From contig JBCCGK010000047.1 of NCBI GenBank assembly GCA_039029315.1, positions 1 to 64,000 on the forward strand: a stretch of DNA of 64,000 nucleotides, written 5' to 3'. Made by a program: the position numbers and the translations under genes. The stretch is from JBCCCJ01 sp039029315. Lineage in GTDB: Bacteria; Bacteroidota; Bacteroidia; J057. Below are positions 44,314-53,600 of the stretch, piece after piece. The notes under the pieces are model-generated. The model saw nothing but the letters and a program-made list of their open reading frames with translations. It was not told where the DNA came from and did no database searches. Numbering within the stretch: position 1 is the stretch's first letter; each line of letters starts with the position of its first letter.

Positions 44314-44752
44314 TTTTGGCGAGCTTGATAGACGCAGAATTGATACAAAATCGAAGCCCGCTAGGGGCAGGACCATCGGGGAATACATGCCCCAAATGTC
44401 CATCGCAGACATTGCACATCACTTCGATCCGAATCATGCCAAAAGAAGAATCCTTCTCATATTTGATCACATTGTCTTTGACCGGTTCGGTAAAACTCGG
44501 CCATCCGGAACGGGAATCGAATTTGAGGGAGGAATCAAACAAAGAGGTGTTGCAACAGATACATTCATATTCTCCCGCATCATAGATATGGCAGAGTTCT
44601 CCAGAGAATGCAGCTTCAGTGCCTTTCTTTCTTGTGATGCGATATTGTTCTGGGGTCAACTGTGCCTGCCATTCGGCTTCTGTCTTCCTGATCACTCGGT
44701 CCGGTGTCGGGTTTCCATTGTTTGCATAGTTGAGGACATCATTCCAGTTCAT
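44300..44752 (-). CDS. msrB: Peptide methionine sulfoxide reductase B
   Basis: The product has 150 residues. Two zinc-binding pairs are seen (CICC and CNVCDGHLGHVF), as well as SGWPSF and the catalytic cysteine in RFCINSASI. No signal peptide is present, so it acts in the cytoplasm on the R-form of methionine sulfoxide. It overlaps msrA by 14 bp; the pair complements each other for both diastereomers. Confidence 0.95.
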   Translation of the reverse strand: MNWNDVLNYANNGNPTPDRVIRKTEAEWQAQLTPEQYRITRKKGTEAAFSGELCHIYDAGEYECICCNTSLFDSSLKFDSRSGWPSFTEPVKDNVIKYEKDSSFGMIRIEVMCNVCDGHLGHVFPDGPAPSGLRFCINSASIKLAKNESV

Positions 44753-44906
44753 GCGTTCAGCTTTTTCTTGTGATAATCTCCTGGCACACCCAATGATAAG
44801 GAGGAAGGAGAAAGTAAAAGTAGTAAATAGTTCTGAGTTGTGAGGATCAACGTGAGCCGAGAAATTTGTATACCTTTACTCCTCAGACAGCTTTGATAAT
44901 TATCTC

Positions 44907-45440
44907 ATGTTTGAATCTCAACGACTTCGCTTTCGACCTCATCGGGAATTGGATCTCGAACCGTTCTGCGCGATGCAAATGGATGCTGAATTCCGACAGT
45001 ATGTTGGGGGAAAGGCCAGGAGCAGAGAGGGAGCAGAACGAAAATTCTGGTCTACCTATTTCCCCGCGCCCAAAGATGAGTTGGCGTTGTGGGCCACAGA
45101 ATGGAAGGCTAATGGGGAATACATCGGATATTGTGGCATTTATCCGCATTTTGGAGAGGATGGTATCATTGAAGGAGAGGGAATGCTGGCGTTTTATTTG
45201 GCCAGGAGGTATTGGGGAAGGGGACTTGCGACAGAAGCGGGAGCATTTTTTTTGACATGGGCATTTGAGACGAAGGGATTGTCCAGGGTTGTTGCATCTC
45301 TGGAAGAAGGAAATATGGCCTCCCGGCGTGTGTTGGAAAAACTGAATGTAAGATATGTCAACAGAGAGGCTGGGCGGAGGGTATTTCTGAATTACGAAAT
45401 CTTGCCTGATGAGTGGAACATGCGTCCAGCATCGGGATGA
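44907..45440 (+). CDS. GNAT acetyltransferase (RimJ/RimL-like)
   Basis: The product has 177 residues. ESQRLRFRPHRELDLEPF is the usual beta1 start of RimJ/RimL-type enzymes, ARRYWGRGLATEAG is the acetyl-CoA-binding loop (R/QxxGxG/A), and EEGNMASRRVLEKL is the typical helix before the last strand. It would acetylate an amine on a protein or small molecule; the target is unknown. It is divergent from msrB and ends 17 bp before the M1 peptidase start, so the two genes are probably cotranscribed. Confidence 0.9.
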   Translation: MFESQRLRFRPHRELDLEPFCAMQMDAEFRQYVGGKARSREGAERKFWSTYFPAPKDELALWATEWKANGEYIGYCGIYPHFGEDGIIEGEGMLAFYLARRYWGRGLATEAGAFFLTWAFETKGLSRVVASLEEGNMASRRVLEKLNVRYVNREAGRRVFLNYEILPDEWNMRPASG

Positions 45441-45457
45441 AACAATCATAAGTGAGT

Positions 45458-47110
45458 ATGCACATTTCTCAACAGCTTTCAGCCTGGTTACTGCTACTTT
45501 TGATGGCGGGATCTTGCCCGATTCTTTATGGGCAGGCGGAACAACACTTCACCCGTCAGGACAGTTTGCGTGGGTCTATCACAGGAGAACGTGCCTGGTG
45601 GGATTTGACTTATTATCATTTGCAGGTAAAAATCTTGCCTGAAGAGAAGGCACTGGAGGGGATGGTGGATGTGTCTTATACCGTGCTGAAGCAACATTCC
45701 GTTATGCAAATTGATCTGCAGGCACCTTTGAAGATGAGCCGTGTAACAGATGACAAGGGAAATCATCTGGAGGTCAGACAGGAAGGCCCAGCGCATTTTG
45801 TTCAGTTGAAAGAACCACAACAAGTCGGAGCGCATCATCAGATCCGGATTGTCTATGAAGGCAAGCCCAGAATTGCTGCCAATCCGCCCTGGGATGGAGG
45901 ATTTTCCTGGGACAAAGACCAAAATGGAACAGACTGGATTCACACCAATTGTCAGGGAATCGGGGCGAGTATCTGGTGGCCATGCAAGGATCACCTCTAT
46001 GATGAACCTGACAGTATGCTCATTTCTGTAAATGTGCCTGACAAGCTCATGAATGTCTCCAATGGACGTCTCCGCCAGCTAGAATCCCTCAATGACGGAA
46101 CCAAAACCTGGCACTGGTTTGTCCATAATCCCATCAGCAATTATGTCATCAATCTCAATATCGGAGCCTATGTCCATTTCTCTGAGCAATATCAGGGGGA
46201 AAAAGGGCCACTGGATATGGACTATTATGTGATGGCTTATAATTTGGAGAAAGCGAAACGTCAGTTTAAGGATGCCCCCAGAATGATGGCTGCATTTGAG
46301 CATTGGTTTGGCCCCTATCCTTTTTATGAAGATGGCTACAAACTGGTCGAGGTTCCCACAACCGGGATGGAACATCAGAGTTCTGTTACCTATGGCAATG
46401 GCTTTGCCAATGGCTATCGGGGGCGGGATGGGAGTACAACGGGCTGGGGAATGAAATTTGATTTCATCATCATACATGAATCTGGCCATGAGTGGTTTGC
46501 CAACAATATTACATATCAGGACATGGCTGATATGTGGATACATGAGAGTTTTACCAATTACTCTGAAAGCTTGTTTCTGGAATATCATTATGGCAAGGAA
46601 GCTGGACAGGAATATGTGAGGGGGACCCGTCGTCTGATCCAAAATGACAAACCCATCATTGGACAATATGGTGTGAATGATAAGGGGAGTGGAGATATGT
46701 ATGTCAAGGGAGGAAATATCCTCAACATGCTCCGTCACCTGATCGATGATGACAAGCAGTGGCGAGAGATTCTACGGGGATTAAACCAGACATTTTATCA
46801 CCAGACGGTTACAACTCAACAAATCGAGACCTACCTGTCAGCGCAAGCAGGAATGGATCTGGACCCATTTTTTGATCAATACCTTCGTGATATCCGGATT
46901 CCTGTCCTGGAATATTATGTACAGGATACCCGTCTGTATTATCGCTGGAATCAGGTAGTGAGAAACCTGGGCATTTCGATAGAGATGACCTATGGAGACA
47001 CAGCACATACGATAATCCCAAGAAAAGCCTGGCAACACCTGACAGTAGAAAAGGAAGAGACGCTGAGCGTGCATCCCAATTATTTGATCGCGACCTTCAA
47101 AATTCGTTAG
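45458..47110 (+). CDS. Exported M1-family metallopeptidase
   Basis: The product has 550 residues from ATG 45458 (GTG at 45452 is an alternative). A signal peptide ends near ILYGQ. The substrate-binding GAMEN motif is GMEHQ (303-307). The zinc site is HESGHEWFANN (His340, Glu341, His344) with the third ligand Glu363 in WIHESFTNYSE. It is shorter than aminopeptidase N because the C-terminal helical domain is reduced, as in many Bacteroidota secreted M1 enzymes. It probably trims peptides in the periplasm or outside. Confidence 0.92.
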   Translation: MHISQQLSAWLLLLLMAGSCPILYGQAEQHFTRQDSLRGSITGERAWWDLTYYHLQVKILPEEKALEGMVDVSYTVLKQHSVMQIDLQAPLKMSRVTDDKGNHLEVRQEGPAHFVQLKEPQQVGAHHQIRIVYEGKPRIAANPPWDGGFSWDKDQNGTDWIHTNCQGIGASIWWPCKDHLYDEPDSMLISVNVPDKLMNVSNGRLRQLESLNDGTKTWHWFVHNPISNYVINLNIGAYVHFSEQYQGEKGPLDMDYYVMAYNLEKAKRQFKDAPRMMAAFEHWFGPYPFYEDGYKLVEVPTTGMEHQSSVTYGNGFANGYRGRDGSTTGWGMKFDFIIIHESGHEWFANNITYQDMADMWIHESFTNYSESLFLEYHYGKEAGQEYVRGTRRLIQNDKPIIGQYGVNDKGSGDMYVKGGNILNMLRHLIDDDKQWREILRGLNQTFYHQTVTTQQIETYLSAQAGMDLDPFFDQYLRDIRIPVLEYYVQDTRLYYRWNQVVRNLGISIEMTYGDTAHTIIPRKAWQHLTVEKEETLSVHPNYLIATFKIR

Positions 47111-47164
47111 GGAGGAAAAAAATATTCAACCTCTAGCCCGTTGAATTCAACTTTCGAAATTTGA

Positions 47165-47189
47165 CAGATTTCTTAATCTGGATTTTTTT
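47165..47189 (+). terminator. Weak intrinsic terminator after the M1 peptidase
   Basis: CAGATT / AATCTG 6-bp stem with a TCTT loop, then GATTTTTTT. It lies 55 bp after the stop, and upstream of the next start at 47221. Confidence 0.45.
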
Positions 47190-47220
47190 GTATATTAAAG
47201 ATTGTTTCCCATTGTTGAGT

Positions 47221-48306
47221 ATGGACAATCTGCGTATTAACGGTCATTCACATTTGCTTCCTAATCCTGAAGAGATTCCGGATTTTCTCAGAAAAAATCA
47301 AATTTTTTGGGTAGATCCAGACAGGAAATTCATGCGTCAGAAAGGATGGCAACGCCCCATCACGCATTCAAGTTTTTTCCTGAAAGAAAAGCTGGCGTGG
47401 ATGGATCGAAACCGAATCAACCATGCCATCGTGTTGAACTTGTCTCAATTATATGGCAATGGCCTTCGCTGGAAGGAAATGAAATTGGCCTTGCGCTTTC
47501 AGAATGACTTCAATGCCAGAATCCAGCGAGAATATCCTACCAAATTTACCTGTGGCTTTGTGGTTCATTGTGGCTTCATCCAGGGAGCTTTGTGGGAGAT
47601 TGAGCGCTGTGTTGAGGAACTGGGACTGAGAGTACTCTGCCTCCCCACACATTATATGGATTCTGTTGGTACCTGGCGAGGCATTTTCAATGAAGAAATA
47701 GAGCCTGTCCTTGAGTTGGCGAATCACTACAAACTTGCTGTAGAGATTCATCCTTATGATGGCGAAAAATTCATTCAACTCGAAAATACTGCCTGGAGAT
47801 TTCATCTCATCTGGATGCTTGCCCAATGCGCAGATGCGTATCACTTTTTTACCCTGAATGGATATTATGAAAAATATCCGGATATCAGGGTGTGTTTTGC
47901 GCATGGTGGCCAATTGAATCAGATCAATCTGGGGAGACGGGTTCAGGGATTTGACGGTCGGCCTGATTTGTTCCAGGGAATGGAACGCCCCCGGAAAGCA
48001 CTCGGACATTCCAATATCTACTTCGATACCCTCGTGCATGATACCTGCTCCCTCGAACTCATGATCAAGCGGCAGGAAGGAACGGACCAAATCATCATGG
48101 GATTGGATGATCCCTATCCTTTGGGGGAAATGGAGAGTGAGCGACAATCTTCTTATCCCGGAAAACTGTTGGATCTGGCCCTGGAAGAAGACATTATTTC
48201 TCCCCAACAGCACAAGGAAATCTGGTCGGACAATGTGATTCGGTGGTTGTGTGGAGAGGAAACCTCAGCGTTTTATCAAAGATTGGCTGTCAATCCAACC
48301 ATTTGA
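47221..48306 (+). CDS. ACMSD-type amidohydrolase
   Basis: The product has 361 residues from ATG 47221 (MDNLRINGHSHLL); the upstream frame start at 47161 adds 20 odd hydrophobic residues. Metal-binding positions follow the amino-carboxymuconate-semialdehyde decarboxylase branch: NGHSH (HxH), EIHPYDG, VCFAHGG and GLDDPYPLGE. FDTLVHD is also shared. The family decarboxylates aromatic ring-cleavage products, in particular in the kynurenine pathway. The substrate here is not fixed by sequence. It precedes the convergent FAD-linked oxidase gene by 19 bp. Confidence 0.85.
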   Translation: MDNLRINGHSHLLPNPEEIPDFLRKNQIFWVDPDRKFMRQKGWQRPITHSSFFLKEKLAWMDRNRINHAIVLNLSQLYGNGLRWKEMKLALRFQNDFNARIQREYPTKFTCGFVVHCGFIQGALWEIERCVEELGLRVLCLPTHYMDSVGTWRGIFNEEIEPVLELANHYKLAVEIHPYDGEKFIQLENTAWRFHLIWMLAQCADAYHFFTLNGYYEKYPDIRVCFAHGGQLNQINLGRRVQGFDGRPDLFQGMERPRKALGHSNIYFDTLVHDTCSLELMIKRQEGTDQIIMGLDDPYPLGEMESERQSSYPGKLLDLALEEDIISPQQHKEIWSDNVIRWLCGEETSAFYQRLAVNPTI

Positions 48307-48325
48307 CATCGCAGACAATGTATTG

Positions 48326-49720
48326 CTACATGTCCAATACCTTCCCGGGATTGAGAATATTTCGGGGATCAAGGCTTCGCTTGACATCTTTCATCAGTTG
48401 AATTTCTTCCTCTGATCGAGAAAGAGAAAGATAGGCCTTTTTGTGGACACCAATGCCATGTTCAGCCGATACTGAGCCGCCAATCTCCTGAAGAGGGAGA
48501 TAGATGACCTCATTGATAGCATGTGTGAGCCCTGCATCCTGATTGGGTTTCCCTACAATAAAATGAATGTTGCCATCTGCTACATGGCCAAACATGAACA
48601 CCTGCTCCACCTCCGGGATGGCCTGTAATTTTTCTACTGTAGATTCGACAAACTCTCCGATCAATGGAATAGGAAGACTGACATCAAACTGCTGCTCATA
48701 GGTACAGTGTGAGACCATCGCGCCTACTTCTTCTCTGATTGCCCAGAATCGATCATTGTCAGGATAGGATTGAGTGGGGGCTGCATCTACAATCAGGTCT
48801 TGTGCAAGGGCATCTTCCAACAATGTGTGCAGCCTGATCATGTCTTGTTCCTGATCACTTCCCAGGCATTCGAGCAAGACATAATACGGATAGTCATAGG
48901 GGAGGGGAGGGGACGCAAGAGAAGGAAGACTCGTCAAGGCCTGATAGCTTACCTTCCACATGAGTTCATACCCGCTGAGGGTTCCCGCCAAGCCACTGTC
49001 CATATATTTCAAAAATGCCACAACCTTATCATAAGAATCCAGCCCGACCAAAGCACTGTTGCGACTTTTGGGGGTTTCGATCAATTTGAGAACAGCCCGG
49101 GTAATAATACCCAGGGTCCCTTCAGACCCAATGAACATATGTTTGAGGTCATAGGCAGAATTGTCTTTGATGATTTTTTTCATAGAGGAAATCACACGTC
49201 CGTCTGCCAGGACCGATTCCAGTCCTAAAACGAGATTGCGGGTCATCCCGAACCTCAATACACGCAGTCCTCCGGCATTGGTAGAAATCGCACCACCAAT
49301 CTGAGCAGATCCCTTGGCACCAAAATTCAGGGGAAACAACAGCTTGTTTTCAGCTGCGGCTTGCTGAACAGTCTCCAAAATAGCGCCTGATTGTACCGTA
49401 ATCGTTCGACTTTTGGGATCTATTTCCTCAATGCGATTCATTTTCTCCATGGATATCACAATCTCATTGGCATTGGTTTCAGTGCTTCCAACCAGATTGG
49501 TTCGACCTCCGTGGGTGACCACTGGCTGATGATGTGCATGACAGATCTTCATCATGGCAGATACATCAGCAGTGCTTTGGGGGAGGAGGACGGCTTTTGC
49601 AGAAAGGGGCTCATCCATTTGCCAGATGTGAAAATATCTTTCTTTCACATCTTCGCCTGTCAGGACCTTGCTTGGGCCCAGATGATTGATCAAGGCATCG
49701 ATCACTGTTAAGGACTTCAT
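48326..49720 (-). CDS. FAD-linked oxidase (D-2-hydroxyacid dehydrogenase / GlcD-like)
   Basis: The product has 464 residues. The N-terminal FAD_binding_4 domain has PVVTHGGRTNLVGS and FGAKGSAQIGGAISTNAGG (FAD pyrophosphate loop), then the C-terminal FAD-oxidase domain with GHVADGNIHF and SAEHGIGVHKK. The length is normal for D-lactate, glycolate or D-2-hydroxyglutarate dehydrogenases; the exact substrate cannot be read. It passes electrons to an unknown acceptor. There is no iron-sulfur subunit next to it. Confidence 0.9.
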   Translation of the reverse strand: MKSLTVIDALINHLGPSKVLTGEDVKERYFHIWQMDEPLSAKAVLLPQSTADVSAMMKICHAHHQPVVTHGGRTNLVGSTETNANEIVISMEKMNRIEEIDPKSRTITVQSGAILETVQQAAAENKLLFPLNFGAKGSAQIGGAISTNAGGLRVLRFGMTRNLVLGLESVLADGRVISSMKKIIKDNSAYDLKHMFIGSEGTLGIITRAVLKLIETPKSRNSALVGLDSYDKVVAFLKYMDSGLAGTLSGYELMWKVSYQALTSLPSLASPPLPYDYPYYVLLECLGSDQEQDMIRLHTLLEDALAQDLIVDAAPTQSYPDNDRFWAIREEVGAMVSHCTYEQQFDVSLPIPLIGEFVESTVEKLQAIPEVEQVFMFGHVADGNIHFIVGKPNQDAGLTHAINEVIYLPLQEIGGSVSAEHGIGVHKKAYLSLSRSEEEIQLMKDVKRSLDPRNILNPGKVLDM

Positions 49721-50024
49721 GAGGAACTTCTTAAGGTGTTGAGTCTGATATGTGAAGGTAGAAAAATAATTTTACCCAAGACACCAAAATATCCGAATAA
49801 GCTTTGTCCAATTTCATGAATAGGTGGATTTTTCATATCTCCTGCCCTTTTTTGAAGCTGATTGGATGAAGGAGAAATGACCTCAATTATTCATAGAGGG
49901 AGGGCTTACTATATCGCAAAATTAAAATTTTGGTTTTTGGAATCATTCAGAATTCTGTATATATTCTGCTCGGATTAACCTATATCTAATTTCTGTATAT
50001 TAACGGCCTTATGAATACGCTTTC
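49721..50024. promoter_or_regulatory. AT-rich divergent control region with a palindrome
   Basis: Between the oxidase (minus) and a small membrane protein (plus) lies about 300 bp with a near-perfect palindrome, CAAAATTAAAATTTTG at 49918-49933. It is a possible operator. No gene or clear -7 box is seen. Confidence 0.3.
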
Positions 50025-50324
50025 ATGTCTTCTTCGAATCAGGATGGGGATTCCCTAAAATGGGTATTACTTGCTCTCCCTTTATCCATGCTTTGTTACC
50101 TTATTTTTATTTATCCCTTCATTCAGGTTCTTGCGGGGATGTCGATCAGTGCGCTTTGTTGGGGACTGTGTTTTCAGACTTTGGGAGAAAGAAGAAAAAG
50201 AGTCATTCTCAAAGATCGGCAATCGCTGCTCCTGATAGGCGGGGTGTATGGAATCGGTGGAGTCTTGAGTGTGCTCTTTATTGTTGTGTCCTGGGTACAG
50301 TTTCTTGACACCCTTTCCGCTTGA
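50025..50324 (+). CDS. Small integral membrane protein, unknown function
   Basis: The product has 99 residues. Hydrophobic segments lie at about 12-31, 35-52 and 67-92, with a positively charged loop GERRKRVILKDRQ between the second and third. The positive-inside pattern is consistent with a real membrane protein. No family is recognised. It is alone between a divergent control region and the adhesin locus. Confidence 0.6.
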   Translation: MSSSNQDGDSLKWVLLALPLSMLCYLIFIYPFIQVLAGMSISALCWGLCFQTLGERRKRVILKDRQSLLLIGGVYGIGGVLSVLFIVVSWVQFLDTLSA

Positions 50325-50384
50325 CATGATGCCCCCTATCAGTTCCGCATGTGAATATTGTCCCTGATTGATCTTGTCTCTTCT

Positions 50385-50501
50385 CTATTCCAAATACTCC
50401 AACCACAGGGCTAATTTTCCTGCCACCTTTTCCCTTTCCCAGTTTCCTTCATATTGTTCCAAGAGGAATTCCCTCACACTTTCATAGGTGTGTTCGGTCA
50501 T
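50385..50501 (-). CDS. Short protein of 38 residues
   Basis: ATG at 50501, TAG at 50385-50387. The reading MTEHTYESVREFLLEQYEGN then WEREKVAGKLALWLEYLE is a compact amphipathic helical protein with neighbour-like codon use. No similar opposite-strand frame exists. No family is known to me; it could also be a decayed gene end. It lies in the 332-bp gap before the giant adhesin, on the opposite strand. Confidence 0.4.
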   Translation of the reverse strand: MTEHTYESVREFLLEQYEGNWEREKVAGKLALWLEYLE

Positions 50502-50656
50502 ATGATTGTCTTATGAATAAGATGATAGATTTTGACGGGCTTCCCAACGTTTTGCCTGCTCTCAGACGTCATCTAGTAGACAAGACCTGACAATGTATGA
50601 ATTTTCCATTGTGAGAGATGTTCACAATCAGAATGGAAGTTGGCGAATGACCCCCT

Positions 50657-53600
50657 ATGCTTACAATCCTTACCCCCACTCCCTCCTGTCAATCCAAAGG
50701 TATACTGCTCATTGTGTTGAGCCTGCTTGCGATTTCTCACGCCTTTTCTCAACTCGTCGTGACTGGCGGACATAGCGGTAGTACTCTGGCTGATACCCTG
50801 ACCGGAGATGGAATCACCATCAGCAATGTTGTGCTCAACTGCCCCAATGGCGCTTCTGGCATCTTTAATGGAACAAACTCCAATATCGGAATTGACCGTG
50901 GGGTCCTGCTGACAACTGGCAACATCACCAATGCTGCTGGCCTGAACAATACGCTCAATGATATCGGAACAAACAATGGCGCAGGAGGAGATCCTGTCCT
51001 GGATTTTCTGGCTGGGGCCCCTACGCTGGATGCCTGTGCACTCGAATTCGACATAGTAGCCACCTGTGATATCATTCAGATTGCCTATGTATTTGCTTCC
51101 GAAGAATATCCCAATTTTGTAGGCTTCAATTTCAATGACATTTTTGCCTTTATCATCTCAGGACCGGGAATCCCTCCCGGAGGCAAAAATATCGCCCTGA
51201 TTCCTGGAAGTATTACACCTGTCTCAATCAATAATGTCAATGCTGGCCTGAACAATAATTATTATGTATCAAACCCTGCTCAAGCAGGTAGCACGGTCAA
51301 ATACAATGGGTTCACGACTTCCTTACTTGCCTTGACACAAATACAACCTTGCCAAACATATCATCTAAAACTGGTGGTGGCAGATGGAACAGACGGGAAC
51401 TTTGACTCAGGTGTCTTCTTGGATTTGGGGGGGATTAGGTGCTTTCAAAACAGAACGTCCTTACAGGCGGCATATAGCATCTCAGGCTCTGATCATGGGG
51501 TAGAAGGCTGTAATGATGTTCAGGTAAATGTCTTCAGGACAGGGGATTCAACCCAGTCCAAAACAGTGGATTTTTCCGTTGCCGGAACTGCCACCAATGG
51601 GGTTGACTATACAGGCATGCCCAGTTCCCTGGTATTTCCTCCTTTGAGAGACTCCCTGGGATTCGTCCTCAGCATTCCTGATGATGGAATGGTGGAAGGT
51701 ATGGAGTTCATTCAAATAGTTGTGCGAGACAGTCTGTGTAATGTCATGACCACAGATACCCTGATTGTCCCGATTTATGATCCTGCTCGTGTAGATCCCG
51801 GAGCGGATACCACCATTTGTGTCAATGCAAGCTATACCTTGACACCATCGGTGAGCGATCCGGGAGGCGTGATTGCCTGGTCCCCGGCGACCGTTCTGGA
51901 TGACAGCAGTTTGTTTGGTACAACATTTACTCCTCCCGGACCAGGTACTTATACGCTTCAGGTTCAGTTTGCAGATACCATTGGATGTCCAGCAAGTGAT
52001 TCCATCCTGATTACTGTTCCGCCCTTTACGATGGGGATTTCGAAGACAGATGTAGACTGTCATGGGACAAACACAGGGAGTGCTACCGCAAGCATAACTG
52101 GTGTTGCGCCCTACACATTTGTCTGGAAAGACGGAAGCAATGCCATCCTGCAAACCCAGACTAGCAATAGTGGAACCAATACGCTGTCGAATCTGGGGCC
52201 TGGGACATATGTGGTTCTGATCACGGATGGAGAAGGCTGCACAGATTCTCTAACCACCACGATTACAGAACCACCGACACCGCTGAGTGCTGTGATCAGC
52301 AATCAGGTAGATGTCCTCTGCAATGGGGAAGCGACAGGCTCTGTGGACATTGTTGCCTCTGGCGGGACTTCCCCTTATCAATTTGAGATCAATGGTCTGG
52401 GATTCTCCACCAACAATGTGTTTACCTCTCTGGCCGCTGGCACATATTCAGTGGGAGTTCAAGATAGTAACAACTGTTTGTTCATTCTCACCACGACGAT
52501 AACTGAACCTACAGCCATGACCAGTGCTATTTCCTCCCAAACCAATGTAGACTGTCAGGGAAATGCAAGCGGGAGTGTGAGCATCAGTGTCAATGGTGGA
52601 GTTGCACCATATCAATATTCCATAGATGGCCTAACGTTTCAATCTTCCTCAACATTCAGTGGATTGGTGGCAGGAATCTATACCATCACCATTCGCGATG
52701 CGAATCTATGTACACACCCTCAGGCGGTCAGCATTACAGAACCTTCTGCCCTGGGAATTGCTCTCACAAATCAGCTCAATGTGGATTGCAATGGAAATGC
52801 GACTGGAGCAGTGGATGTCTCCGGCTCTGGGGGAACAGCGCCATATTTATTCGCGATCAATGGATCTCCTTTGCAATCTTCTGGAAGTTTTTCTGGCTTA
52901 GCTGCCGGGACCTATACAATCAGTATTCAGGATGATAGTCTGTGTACAGCAAGTTTGCCGATTACGATAACCGAGCCTCAAGTATTGACTGCGAGTATCA
53001 ACAGCCAAATCAATGTTGATTGCAATGGCAACAACACAGGTTCTGTGGATATATTGGCTGTTGGGGGAACCGCTCCTTATTCTTTTGGAATCAACGGAGG
53101 AACGCTGGTCTCTTCCTCCCTATTCAACAATCTTCCGGCTGGAACTTATACCATTGATGTCAGAGATGCCAACAATTGTGCAAGCTCTGTCTTGGTCAGC
53201 ATTACTGAGCCTGCCATTCTCACCGCTACGGTTACCAATCGGGTGGATGTGGATTGTTTTGGCAACAATACTGGTATTTTATCAGTAGCTGGCGGGGGAG
53301 GGACCCTTCCGTACAGTTTTTCTATCAATCAGGGGCCCTTTGTTACATCAGGAACGTTCACCAATCTGTTTGCAGGTCTTTACACCCTCAGCATTCAGGA
53401 TGCACAGGGATGTATAGTGTCTGTGGATACGATGGTGACCACGCCTACTGGCTTGACAGGAGGAATCGACACCCTGATTCATATTCTTTGTCAGGGACAG
53501 TCTACGGGGAGTGCGAGTTTTCTGGCGATTGGAGGGGCGACTCCTTATGTCTACAGTCTGGATGGGATCAATTTCACCAATACCAATACCTTTACGGGAC

